Source of the DNA: Limisphaerales bacterium
Lineage (GTDB): Bacteria > Verrucomicrobiota > Verrucomicrobiia > Limisphaerales > UBA1096
Direction of reading: 5' to 3'
Length of the DNA stretch: 55,007 nt
Assembly: GCA_004213515.1 (NCBI GenBank)
Contig: SHAK01000013.1
Coordinates: 1-55,007, forward strand
Every line of letters begins with the position of its first letter. Position 1 is the stretch's first letter. A program made the translations under genes and the position numbers. The notes under the pieces were generated by a model. It was given only the letters and a program-made list of their open reading frames with translations, was not told the DNA's origin and ran no database searches. Of this stretch, positions 40,270 through 49,922 are shown piece after piece.

Positions 40270-43200
40270 ATGCATAATAAACTCTTTATAATGATATTGT
40301 CATTGGTAGCTGTTATCTTCCCAAGATCAGATAACGGCATTTATCTCATTGACCAAGGAGCAATCTTTAATTACCACAAAGGAACCAAAGAAGCCTCTTC
40401 ACCAGACTCTGCATGGACAGCAATAGATTTTGACGACAGCTCATGGCTTAGGGGTAAGATACCTTTTTTCAGTAATGAGAAAATTACTGATGGCTCCGAA
40501 TTAATTGACATGAAGGGCAACTACTCAACTGTTTATGTCAGGCGCAAGTTTCACATTAAGGATCCATCTCAACTAGGCTCTCTCTCTCTTGAAATAAAGG
40601 CAGACGATGGATATGTGGCTTGGCTTAATGGAATAGAGATTGCAAGCCTACACAAACCCTCCACACCTAGGCTGAGGTACTCCTCTAGATCATCAAAAAC
40701 TAATCGCGAGCCTATTAAATGGGACGAAACTAAATTACAAAACTTTAGTGGAGTCACAGAAAAAGGCTGGAATGTTTTGAGTGTGATGCTGCTAAATTAT
40801 AGTCGTTCAAATAGCGATGCTTTCTTGGACGTACGCTTGTCAGCTGTAAAACGAGAATTAATTCCACCTAAAATAACTTCAATCAGCCCAAAACCCGGTG
40901 ATGTGGATAACTTGGATTCAATCACTATCACTTTTAGTGAACCAATGTCTGGAATCGACGCTGGAGACCTAATTATAAATAACTATCCAGCCGCATTAGT
41001 TGACAGTAAGGACAATACTTTTACCTTTAATCTGGAAAAACTAGCTTCAGGAACAATAAATGTTTGGTGGGCCCCAGAGCATGGAATAGGCGACCAAGCA
41101 TCTCCACCAAATAACTTTGACCCCAAGATAAAAACATGGAATTACGAACTTCTCGATTTGATTGCACCCAATCTATCCACCCGACTCCCTCTGGAAGGCA
41201 ATGTAAAAAAATTCAGCCAAGCTGAAATTTGGTTCGACGAACCAGTACAAGGCGTGGATGCCCAAGACCTGATGGCTAATGGGCTCCCAGCCGATTCAGT
41301 AAGTGGATATGGAGCAGGCCCATACATTTTCAAGTTCTCAGAAATTGTGTCAGGTAAAGTGAAACTAACTTGGACAGAAGATGCCAATATAACAGACTTT
41401 AATCGCACTCCAAATTTTTTCAGTGGACGATCGTGGTCAATTCAAGTGGACAATGATTTCATACCAGATGACGTTGTGATTAGCGAATTCAGCGCAGCTT
41501 CAGGAGCAAACTATAAACGAGTGGATGGGGACTGGATTGAATTGCTTAACCGCGGAAGCAATGATGTAAATTTAAAGGGATGGGCACTAACAGACGACCG
41601 CAATAATATGGCTAAGTGGATTTTTCCAGAAACCATAATCGAAGCAGAAAAAAGAATAATTGTATTTGCTACTGGAGAAGATAAAAAAAACGATCCAAAA
41701 CAATTACATACAAACTTTAAACTAAACCCCGGAGGAGAATATTTAGCCCTATCCAGACCTGAAACTCCTCGACATGCGATATCATCAATAAAATTTCCAG
41801 AACAAGCCTCAGGAACAAGTTACGGTTTAAATAATGAAAATGAATGGGTATATTTTGAAAAACCAACTCCAAAGAGTAATAACAGTTCCATCACAATAAA
41901 CGGCCGAGTAAAATCTGTTCATTTCAACCTTCCACGGGGTTTCTATGAAAAAAAAGCAGTCTATCTGACTCTATCGACCGAAACTCCTGGAGCAGAGATT
42001 CGCTATACTACCAATGGAGATACACCAGCCTGTTGTGGAGATAGTCGATATGAAACTGCTGGCAACATCTACACAAGTCCAATTCGTATATCTAAAACTA
42101 GCACTATACGCGCTGTTGCTTACAAGAAAGGAATGCTATCTTCAAAAGTTAAAACCCACACATATTTTTATGGGCTGACAACTAATCGCAAACGACTACC
42201 TGCCTTATCACTAGTTACCGACGACCGGCATCTTTGGGGCTCAAAAGGCATACAAAAACAACCTAATGCACAAAAACATGGTATAGCATGGGAACGCCCA
42301 ATCTCCGCAGAATTGATTCGACCGGAGGACAACGGAGGATTTGCTGTAGACTGCGGAATTCGTATTCAGGGAGGAGGGTATGTTCGCCCTAGATATAATC
42401 CAAATGGAGGGCTGCCTTTTAGCAAATTTTCTTTTCGACTTTATTTTAGAGGTGACTACGGAACCGGCCGGCTTGAGTACCCATTATTCGGAAACACCCC
42501 TGTTCAATCATTTGATCGCATTGTTTTACGAGCTGGTATGAATGATCATACTAGTCCATTCATAAAAGACGAATGGGCACGCCGCCTCTGCATTAATTCC
42601 GGAATCGTCACACCAAAAGGAACATTTGTTAACTTATATATAAACGGAAAATATAAAGGTTACTACAATCCAACAGAACGCATTGACACCAAGTTTTTAG
42701 CTGACTGGTATCAAACAGACGAAAACTACGACCTCATAGCCCAGTTTAACGAAATTCGAGCTGGAAGCACTACTGCTTGGCGTAAATTGCTCAACTACGC
42801 CTCTCGTTATGATATGGATGAGCCTAAATATTTTCAAAAAGTAGAAGAGCAATTGGATATAACCGCAATGGCTAACTACCTTCTCCCACTTATATATGCT
42901 AATAACGATGATTGGCCACATAACAACTGGCGAGTCGCCCGCCATAAATCAGATGGTAAATTTCGTTTTATCTGCTGGGATGCAGAATGGGCTTTTAGCA
43001 ACAGCTCTCACAACACAATAAAAAACCAACTGTCCACTTTAAATCCACCATGGGGCGATGCCGAAATCGCTAAACTATTTAATGCACTTAAGGTCAGTCC
43101 AGAATTCCAAATGATATTTGCTGATCAAGTCCACAAGCATTTTTACAATGGCGGAGCCCTAACTAACACAGAAATTAGAAACACTTACGATGAATTATAT

Positions 43201-46200
43201 AACACAGTCCGAGGAACAGTTAGCGGCTTTAGTAAAAATTGGGGTCTTAACTGGATCAATCGAAGAAGAAGTCTAGTCTTAGCTCACCTCAAGGAAGCCA
43301 ATCTGGCAGCTTCAGATCAAGCACCTAAGTTTAACCAATTCGGAGGAAAAGTACCTGCAGGATTTAGCCTAAATATGAGCGCATCCAAAGGAGATATTTA
43401 TTACACAACTGACGGATCGGACCCTCGTGTAAAATTCGCAAGTTCCATTTCCAACAACGCCAAAAAATTCGAAAAAAATAAAGAAGTTGTTCTCAACAAA
43501 GGATCACATATTAAAGCGCGCACCCTTACTGGAAATAAATGGAGTGCTTTAACATCGGCAAAATTTCAAATAGGAGAAAGTGCCGTGCCAATGAGAATCA
43601 CTGAGATCATGTACAATCCTCAGGGAGGCGACGCATTTGAATTTATTGAATTTCAAAACATAGGAGACTCTGAACTCAATTTATCTGGGTTCTCTATGGA
43701 AGGAGTCTCATTCCGCTTTGCAGAAAACAGTCCTAATTTGAATGCTGGTGACTATCTACTTTTAGTAAACGATGCCAATGCTGATGCGTTCCGTGTTCGC
43801 TATCCTGGCATAGTTATCAACGGCCTTTATGAGGGAAATCTTTCAAACAGAGGGGAGCGTTTAGCGTTAATCGACCGCAACGGTGAAACAGTGATATCGG
43901 TAGATTACAATGACGGTGGCAATTGGCCGAGTGAGGCCGATGGCGACGGATACTCTCTAGTTTTATCTAATCAAGATGGCGATCCAGACGCCCCTGCAAA
44001 CTGGCGTTTGAGTTCAGCTAAAGGAGGCAGCCCCGGGCAATCAAGTTCTCACAGTCCAGAACCCCTGGTTTTGATCAATGAAGTTCTAGCTGAAAATATT
44101 AGCACAATAAAAAATGGCGCAATTTTTTCAGACTACATTGAGTTAAAAAATGTAGCGGGCACAGATGTTTATCTTCAGAATTGGAGCCTTAGTGATAACC
44201 CAAATAAACCCCGTAAATTTAATTTCCCAGCTGGGGTTGTAATAAAAGCAAACAGCTATCTTACAATTTGGATGAATGATAACTACGAAGCTTCAGGACT
44301 TCATGCCGGATTCGCCATGGATAAAGATGGAGACTCAATTGCGTTATTCAACCCTGCAGGAGAACGAATAGATGTAGTAACTTTTGGTCTACAATTGGCC
44401 GACTACTCCATTGGCCGACATGAAGACGGCTGGAAACTTAATCATCCAACTCCAGGCAAAACCAACAGTAATGCCAGTTTAGCAGACCTAAAAAAACTCC
44501 GAATCAACGAGTTTGTCGCAGCAGCACCTCCGGGCGGAAACGACTGGATTGAACTTTACAACACGGACGACAAACCGGCTGCGCTTTTCGGCCTGTCATG
44601 GGAAATAGGCCTCAGAAAATTCACCTATCGTCGATTGTCATTCATCTCACCAAAAAGTTATCAAATTTTATTGGCAGACGAAAAACCGGGTGTAAAACAT
44701 CTAGATTTCCGGCTTCCAGCGGCTGGAGGGACTATCCTAATACGTAATAGGAATGGGGTAGAACTAGACGATGTAAGCTACCGCACCCAAAATGACGGTG
44801 AATCACTTGGACGTTATCCAAATGGTAATGGCAGTTGGACTACGTTCACTTCAACTATAAGCCCTGGGCAAGCCAACTATAGACCTATCACTGACGGCTT
44901 ACAGATCAACGAAATCCTCGCTATTAACGACACCTCAGTAATTGACCCCTTAGGTAGATCTAGCGATTGGATTGAAGTTTGGAACAACTCTAACAAATCA
45001 ATTGACTTAAGCGGTATGAGCCTGAGCATTAACAAAATAGATCCTGATCAATGGGATTTCCCTGCAGGCACAATCCTAAACTCTAAAGACAGACTATTAA
45101 TATGGTGCAACGGATCTAGAGATCCTGAAATTGGACCTAAAGATTATCTTAATACAGGAATATCCTTAGATGGAAAATACGGTTCAGTGTACCTTTTTAA
45201 TAGCTCTGAACAAATTATAGATAGTGTTCAATATGGTTTTCAAATTTCTAACACATCAATTGGCCGGACCAAAAATGGAGAATGGAATCTCTTGCAAATA
45301 CCCAGCCCTGGTAAAAGCAACGAGATTCCACACCAGACTGCAACAGCCTCAAGCATAACAATTAACGAATGGACATCAGGGGGAAGTGGAAACGACTGGA
45401 TTGAACTACATAACACCAGCACACTCCCTATTGATTTGGGAGGCAATTATCTTAGTGACGATCTCAGCTTAATCGGACGCACAAAATTCGAGATTCCAGA
45501 ATTAAACTTTATTGATGCAGGAGGCTTCGTGAAATGGATTGCTGATGGTAACCTTTCTCAAGGAGCAGATCACCTAAACTTTAGCATTTCCTCTCTTGGG
45601 GAACCTATTGCTATATACAGTTCATCCAAATCACTTATAGAAAAAGTGGAGGCAACCCAGATTTCCCCAGGAGAATCACAGGGACGCCTCCCAGATGGGG
45701 CAAACAATATAGTTAAATTCCCTACAACAACTAGCCCAGGTAAACCCAACTATAAGCCAATCGAATCAATTGTTATAAACGAGGTTCTTACCCACACAGA
45801 CCCACCTTATGAAGATGCAATCGAACTTTTAAATTTAAGCGGAAATCCATTAAATATAGGTAATTGGTGGATCAGCAATTCGGAATCTTATCTGACAAAA
45901 TTTCAGATCCCTAATGGCACAATCATACAACCCCGTGGCACCTTAGCTTTTTATGAGGGACAGTTTAACACGAACCAAGACACTGATAAGAGCTTTGCTT
46001 TGAACTCATCACAAGGTGATAAAGTGATTCTTTCAGCTACTGATTCTAATGGAAAACTCACTGGGTACCGTATTCCTATCGAATTTGAAGCAGCTGAAAA
46101 CGGTTTCTCATTTGGTAGAATTAAAACAAGTTTAGGAGACCAATTTGTCACGCTCGCAAGGCCAACTTTTGGTGTAAATAATCCAGCTTCCATTCAATCT

Positions 46201-47199
46201 TTTCGGCAAGGCACTGGAGACAATAATTCTGAGCACAAAATTGGCCCAATCGTGATTCATGAAGTAATGTATCACCCCTCACCACTTCCATTCGGTGCAG
46301 GAACGCCAAATGATGAATTTATAGAACTAAGAAATATTACGAATCAAAATATTAAATTATATGACCCACTAAATCCATTAAACACATGGCAAATCGATGG
46401 AGGAGTAAAATTCGAGTTTCCAATTGGTAGTGAATTGAAACCAAACACATATTCACTGTTAGTTGAATTTGACCCAACTAAAGAACCCGAAATCGCCGAA
46501 CGTTTTATTAAGCGGTATAATGTGCCGGAAGACATAAATTTATTTGGACCAATGCGAGGTAATTTATCAAACGGCGGAGACTTTATTAAATTGCTTAAAC
46601 CAGATACCCCTCAAGGAATCGACCGTGAAGACGCCGGATATGTTCCGTATATTCTTGTTGATAAAGTAGTCTTTAAAGATTCGTCACCTTGGCCAATTGA
46701 GCCAGACGGCCTTGGCGCCACCCTTCAACGTAAATCAGGGACTGCATTTGGAAACGATCCAATTAATTGGAAAGCCTCGGCACCAAATCCAGGCCGTTAC
46801 AACAAACAAGCTGAAGGCGATGATTCGGACAACGACGGCATCCCTGACATCTGGGAGATAGCCAATGGTTTGGATCCTCTTGAAGCTACCGATGCAACTA
46901 AAGACACCGATCAAGATGGTCTTAGCAATTTATCGGAATTTTATGTTGGAACCGACCCTCAGAATGCCGCCAGTGTTTTTCACCTTTCAGCCAAACTTAT
47001 AGATAAGAGATTAATCGAATTAAGCTTTAATTCTGCATATACTGGACAATTGGTAGAATTACAAACCATTGGACAAATTGGACGAGAGAAATGGAAAACC
47101 GTCATGGAATGGAACACAGAAGATGCCGGCCTTCAACAACTCAAGGTTGACGTTTCAGATTTGAATGCCCAATTTTTCCGCCTACTCCATGTAGAATAA
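40270..47199 (+). CDS. giant secreted protein with CotH kinase and eight lamin-tail domains
   Basis: A 2309-residue exported protein, the largest gene in the window. After a signal (MHNKLFIMILSLVAVIFP) come a jelly-roll module like that of the other CotH protein (about 25-195), two Big_5-type Ig-like domains (about 200-390, ITFSEPMSGIDAGDL), lamin tail 1 (about 395-515), a chitobiase C-terminal-like domain (about 545-635, GAEIRYTTNGDTP), a CotH-like kinase (about 640-1010, CGIRIQGGGY, LRAGMNDHTSPFIKDEW, YYNPTERID, FICWDAEWAF), another chitobiase-like domain (DIYYTTDGSDP), seven lamin tails (about 1107-2178), a Ca-repeat (DNDGIPDIWEIANGLDPLEA) and a C-terminal module ending FFRLLHVE. It appears to be a modular surface protein, perhaps a kinase scaffold; substrate unknown. 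Confidence 0.8.
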   Translation: MHNKLFIMILSLVAVIFPRSDNGIYLIDQGAIFNYHKGTKEASSPDSAWTAIDFDDSSWLRGKIPFFSNEKITDGSELIDMKGNYSTVYVRRKFHIKDPSQLGSLSLEIKADDGYVAWLNGIEIASLHKPSTPRLRYSSRSSKTNREPIKWDETKLQNFSGVTEKGWNVLSVMLLNYSRSNSDAFLDVRLSAVKRELIPPKITSISPKPGDVDNLDSITITFSEPMSGIDAGDLIINNYPAALVDSKDNTFTFNLEKLASGTINVWWAPEHGIGDQASPPNNFDPKIKTWNYELLDLIAPNLSTRLPLEGNVKKFSQAEIWFDEPVQGVDAQDLMANGLPADSVSGYGAGPYIFKFSEIVSGKVKLTWTEDANITDFNRTPNFFSGRSWSIQVDNDFIPDDVVISEFSAASGANYKRVDGDWIELLNRGSNDVNLKGWALTDDRNNMAKWIFPETIIEAEKRIIVFATGEDKKNDPKQLHTNFKLNPGGEYLALSRPETPRHAISSIKFPEQASGTSYGLNNENEWVYFEKPTPKSNNSSITINGRVKSVHFNLPRGFYEKKAVYLTLSTETPGAEIRYTTNGDTPACCGDSRYETAGNIYTSPIRISKTSTIRAVAYKKGMLSSKVKTHTYFYGLTTNRKRLPALSLVTDDRHLWGSKGIQKQPNAQKHGIAWERPISAELIRPEDNGGFAVDCGIRIQGGGYVRPRYNPNGGLPFSKFSFRLYFRGDYGTGRLEYPLFGNTPVQSFDRIVLRAGMNDHTSPFIKDEWARRLCINSGIVTPKGTFVNLYINGKYKGYYNPTERIDTKFLADWYQTDENYDLIAQFNEIRAGSTTAWRKLLNYASRYDMDEPKYFQKVEEQLDITAMANYLLPLIYANNDDWPHNNWRVARHKSDGKFRFICWDAEWAFSNSSHNTIKNQLSTLNPPWGDAEIAKLFNALKVSPEFQMIFADQVHKHFYNGGALTNTEIRNTYDELYNTVRGTVSGFSKNWGLNWINRRRSLVLAHLKEANLAASDQAPKFNQFGGKVPAGFSLNMSASKGDIYYTTDGSDPRVKFASSISNNAKKFEKNKEVVLNKGSHIKARTLTGNKWSALTSAKFQIGESAVPMRITEIMYNPQGGDAFEFIEFQNIGDSELNLSGFSMEGVSFRFAENSPNLNAGDYLLLVNDANADAFRVRYPGIVINGLYEGNLSNRGERLALIDRNGETVISVDYNDGGNWPSEADGDGYSLVLSNQDGDPDAPANWRLSSAKGGSPGQSSSHSPEPLVLINEVLAENISTIKNGAIFSDYIELKNVAGTDVYLQNWSLSDNPNKPRKFNFPAGVVIKANSYLTIWMNDNYEASGLHAGFAMDKDGDSIALFNPAGERIDVVTFGLQLADYSIGRHEDGWKLNHPTPGKTNSNASLADLKKLRINEFVAAAPPGGNDWIELYNTDDKPAALFGLSWEIGLRKFTYRRLSFISPKSYQILLADEKPGVKHLDFRLPAAGGTILIRNRNGVELDDVSYRTQNDGESLGRYPNGNGSWTTFTSTISPGQANYRPITDGLQINEILAINDTSVIDPLGRSSDWIEVWNNSNKSIDLSGMSLSINKIDPDQWDFPAGTILNSKDRLLIWCNGSRDPEIGPKDYLNTGISLDGKYGSVYLFNSSEQIIDSVQYGFQISNTSIGRTKNGEWNLLQIPSPGKSNEIPHQTATASSITINEWTSGGSGNDWIELHNTSTLPIDLGGNYLSDDLSLIGRTKFEIPELNFIDAGGFVKWIADGNLSQGADHLNFSISSLGEPIAIYSSSKSLIEKVEATQISPGESQGRLPDGANNIVKFPTTTSPGKPNYKPIESIVINEVLTHTDPPYEDAIELLNLSGNPLNIGNWWISNSESYLTKFQIPNGTIIQPRGTLAFYEGQFNTNQDTDKSFALNSSQGDKVILSATDSNGKLTGYRIPIEFEAAENGFSFGRIKTSLGDQFVTLARPTFGVNNPASIQSFRQGTGDNNSEHKIGPIVIHEVMYHPSPLPFGAGTPNDEFIELRNITNQNIKLYDPLNPLNTWQIDGGVKFEFPIGSELKPNTYSLLVEFDPTKEPEIAERFIKRYNVPEDINLFGPMRGNLSNGGDFIKLLKPDTPQGIDREDAGYVPYILVDKVVFKDSSPWPIEPDGLGATLQRKSGTAFGNDPINWKASAPNPGRYNKQAEGDDSDNDGIPDIWEIANGLDPLEATDATKDTDQDGLSNLSEFYVGTDPQNAASVFHLSAKLIDKRLIELSFNSAYTGQLVELQTIGQIGREKWKTVMEWNTEDAGLQQLKVDVSDLNAQFFRLLHVE
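43590..46800 (+). repeat. seven tandem lamin-tail repeats inside the giant protein
   Basis: Seven consecutive modules of about 420 bp each (the last longer) code for lamin-tail domains. Each starts with an xINEx-type strand (MRITEIMYNP, VLINEVLAEN, LRINEFVAAA, LQINEILAIN, ITINEWTSGG, IVINEVLTHT, IVIHEVMYHP) and most end in a Pro-Gly turn (GGSPGQ, HPTPGK, TISPGQ, IPSPGK, TTSPGK, NPGRYN). DNA-level identity is low, so the duplications are old rather than recent. The domain boundaries are estimated by eye. Confidence 0.65.
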
Positions 47200-47205
47200 A
47201 AACGA

Positions 47206-49152
47206 ATGGAATCCGCTCTTACAAACGCCACCGGCCAGACTAACTTCACAAATTTGGACTGGGGAATAGTCGCAGTATATCTACTTTTGTCAGTGGCCGT
47301 GGCCTTTTGGGTCAAACGTTTTGCAGGCAACATGACAAACTTTGTAGGTGCTGGACGTGCAGTTGGTACATGGCTGGGAATTGCTACACTTACCGGTACC
47401 GAGATGGGGCTAATAACTGTAATGTACAGCGCCCAAAAGGGTTTCACTAGTGGCTTTGCTGCTTTCCATATTGGTGTAATAGGAGGAATAGTTGCATTTT
47501 TAGTTGGTATGACTGGTCTTATTGTCGTCCGACTACGAAAACATGAAGTGCTTACCATTCCCGAATATTACGGAAAAAGGTATGGACCTCGCACTCGCAT
47601 ACTTGGTGGTATAATGCTGGCATTTGGCGGTTTATTAAACATGGGACTATTCCTGAAAGTTGGGGCTATGTTTATTGTTGGTATAACCGGCATGAATCCT
47701 GATGGTAGTGCTTTAAAATTGGTAATGGTAGGACTTCTAGTACTTGTACTAATATACACAGTGATTGGAGGCATGATTTCTGTAGTTATTACAGACTATA
47801 TTCAGTTTGTTGTTTTATCGATCGGCATACTAGTAACCGGCTATTTGGCAGTAGAAAGTGTAGGTGGATTCGCAGCACTTTTTGATGAAGCTGACAAGCT
47901 GAAAGGTCGAGAGTGGTTTGATCCAACAGATCCCAAAAGCGGTTTTGGAACGGAATATCTCGCATGGATGTTTTTCCTAGGAATTGTCAACTGTGCCCTA
48001 TGGCCAACAGCTGTAGCTAGAGCCTTGGCAATGGAAAGCACCACTGCGCTTAAACGGCAATACAAATGGTCTTCTATCTCATTTGCTATTCGAATGATTA
48101 TCCCAAACCTATTAGGTATTTGTGCATTCATATTTGTAATGAATAAAGCCCCAGATTTACAGGCTCTTTTTTTCCCAGAAGAAAGTGATGCAAATCAAGT
48201 CAACAATTTATATGCAATGCCAATCTATCTTGGTCGGATTTTACCTGCTGGTCTAATTGGATTAATAACTGCAGCAATGATTGCTGCCTTTATGTCTACA
48301 CATGATGGCTATCTACTTTGCTGGAGCTCAGTAATCACACAAGACATCATCGCCCCTCTTTTTAAAGAACGATTAAATAATCCGACACGCATTAAAATCA
48401 CACGAATTCTTATTATCCTCATTGGTCTTTATATTTTATACTGGGGTCTATTTTATGGTGGAGAAGAAGACATATGGGATTACATGGCAATAACTGGAGC
48501 AATCTATTTTACTGGAGCCTTTTCACTCTTATTTGGAGGCCTCTATTGGAAACGAGCAAGTTCCACTGGAGCTGTTCTTGCGCTAGTTGCAGGCTGTACT
48601 GCAATACTAGGCCTAGGACCTGTTCAACAAGCCATCCACTCATATATTCCAGGTAGCCTCGATGGAAAAGCTATTATACTAGCAGAAGATACTACGGTTA
48701 AATTTGAAGAATTTGAAGAAAAGGACTCCCCAGAAAAATCATTTATTCATTATATGTTTACCGACTTCATAATGGCCCCTTTCGAACAAGCTAAACCATG
48801 GAGAAGAAACGCTCTACAAGAATGGACGGCAATGATTCGGCAGCCTAGTGGCATTTTGCAGGCCGTCGAAGTAACATACAGTAGCAACGATGAAATCGAG
48901 GTTGAAAATTGGCCTAAATTTGAACCAAAAAATGGAGATATTGTTTCATTTTATAAACCAATCTCAGGGGCGAGGGTTGGATTAATGACTATCGCGTTTA
49001 CTATGCTAGTGTTTTTTGTAGGGTCAATTTTATTTCCTGATCGAAAGCTACAAGTAATAATTCAAGATGATTCAAAGTCCAACAAGACAATCTCACTAGA
49101 TTCAACAGGCACCAAAATATCAAACAATAAAAATGAAAGTCAGATGCCATGA
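47206..49152 (+). CDS. sodium/solute symporter family transporter
   Basis: A 648-residue inner-membrane protein with about 13 helices. Family marks: NFTNLDWGIVAVYLLLSVAV start, TNFVGAGRAVGTWLGIATL, ILGGIMLAFGGLLNMGLFL, GLITAAMIAAFMSTHDGYLL and AGLIGLI. These use the sodium gradient for sugar, nucleobase or carboxylate uptake; the substrate is not fixed. A hydrophilic stretch (about 490-585, rich in Glu) separates the last helix from the core and is unusual but not unique. It starts 6 bp after the giant lamin-tail protein and overlaps a small membrane protein gene by 4 bp (ATGA), suggesting tight co-expression of the pair. Confidence 0.85.
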   Translation: MESALTNATGQTNFTNLDWGIVAVYLLLSVAVAFWVKRFAGNMTNFVGAGRAVGTWLGIATLTGTEMGLITVMYSAQKGFTSGFAAFHIGVIGGIVAFLVGMTGLIVVRLRKHEVLTIPEYYGKRYGPRTRILGGIMLAFGGLLNMGLFLKVGAMFIVGITGMNPDGSALKLVMVGLLVLVLIYTVIGGMISVVITDYIQFVVLSIGILVTGYLAVESVGGFAALFDEADKLKGREWFDPTDPKSGFGTEYLAWMFFLGIVNCALWPTAVARALAMESTTALKRQYKWSSISFAIRMIIPNLLGICAFIFVMNKAPDLQALFFPEESDANQVNNLYAMPIYLGRILPAGLIGLITAAMIAAFMSTHDGYLLCWSSVITQDIIAPLFKERLNNPTRIKITRILIILIGLYILYWGLFYGGEEDIWDYMAITGAIYFTGAFSLLFGGLYWKRASSTGAVLALVAGCTAILGLGPVQQAIHSYIPGSLDGKAIILAEDTTVKFEEFEEKDSPEKSFIHYMFTDFIMAPFEQAKPWRRNALQEWTAMIRQPSGILQAVEVTYSSNDEIEVENWPKFEPKNGDIVSFYKPISGARVGLMTIAFTMLVFFVGSILFPDRKLQVIIQDDSKSNKTISLDSTGTKISNNKNESQMP

Positions 49153-49520
49153 GTGAAGATCCAAACCAGCCTACAAACTCACGACAAGATTCTAAAGCTA
49201 ATGAACCTCCATTAATTGAACCAACGGTAACGAAATTAAAAAAAGCGCCTCCAAAATCACAAGTCACTCCTCAAGGAGTATTGAATGCTTTATGGATTAT
49301 TATGCAACTTGGTATCCTTGCAATTTTGGGGATCTTTTTTGTCCTTGTTTATATTAATCTTGGCTGGTCAGCAGTTTGGAAAGTCACTCTTATAGGCACA
49401 TCTGGTCTATTCGCTATTATGTCATTACTAGTTATAATCGGTGGAGCCTTAGATGTTCGTAAACTATTTAGGAGGCTACAAGAACAACACGACAAGACAG
49501 ATTCTAAGGCGATAGATTAA
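49149..49520 (+). CDS. small two-helix membrane protein coupled to the symporter
   Basis: A 123-residue protein with no recognised family. Residues 1-40 are hydrophilic, Pro/Lys/Asp-rich and likely cytoplasmic (NSRQDSKANEPPLIEP). Two helices follow (about 47-69, WIIMQLGILAILGIFFVLVY, and about 78-100, LIGTSGLFAIMSLLVIIGGA), then a charged tail (RKLFRRLQEQHDKTDSKAID). It overlaps the symporter gene by 4 bp, so both are translated together; a subunit or regulator of the symporter is a reasonable guess, in the way small DUF485 proteins accompany other symporters, but no sequence match supports that here. Confidence 0.7.
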   Translation: MSEDPNQPTNSRQDSKANEPPLIEPTVTKLKKAPPKSQVTPQGVLNALWIIMQLGILAILGIFFVLVYINLGWSAVWKVTLIGTSGLFAIMSLLVIIGGALDVRKLFRRLQEQHDKTDSKAID

Positions 49521-49578
49521 CTGTTCTTTATTATCATATAAAACTAGCTAGCAACAATAACTGCTTAACCACTATAGA

Positions 49579-49914
49579 ATGGACTTAAAAACTGAAACAT
49601 TTCATCAAGAAATTGAAAGCGCGATGAAATCGTACGACCGTCATATTGTATGTTTATTCAAAACCCCAGATGAATGCCTCGAAGCTATCGAGCGACTTAT
49701 GTTAAAATCCATCAAAGCATATGAAAATCGTGCTGAAGGAATGCGTCACGGCATAGCACTTGATAAAGAGATTACAATTATGCTTAGCCAATCAGACAGA
49801 GAAAAACCCTTTTGCGCAATCTACTTCAATCTACACAGTCCATATGGACGCGAGGACGGCGGACGCAATATTGTCGACTCAAATTCTGAAATTGAAAGTA
49901 ATCTATCGGACTGA
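49579..49914 (+). CDS. hypothetical cytoplasmic protein
   Basis: A 111-residue protein with no signal or membrane segment. It is acidic, with an N-terminal helical half (FHQEIESAMKSYDRHIVCLF, CLEAIERLMLKSIKAYENR), a middle beta part (KEITIMLSQSDREKPFCAIY) and a polar tail. I recognise no family. The frame is free of stops for its whole length, starts with ATG at 49579 and ends 8 bp before a convergent gene, which supports it being real; yet no motif or homology confirms it. Confidence 0.5.
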   Translation: MDLKTETFHQEIESAMKSYDRHIVCLFKTPDECLEAIERLMLKSIKAYENRAEGMRHGIALDKEITIMLSQSDREKPFCAIYFNLHSPYGREDGGRNIVDSNSEIESNLSD

Positions 49915-49922
49915 GTTTACAG

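Noticed and set aside
47133-47558. 141-codon minus-strand frame across the end of the giant protein and the symporter start
   Set aside because: It covers two well-supported plus-strand genes and its translation is Thr/Pro-rich without a recognisable domain, typical of an antisense shadow.
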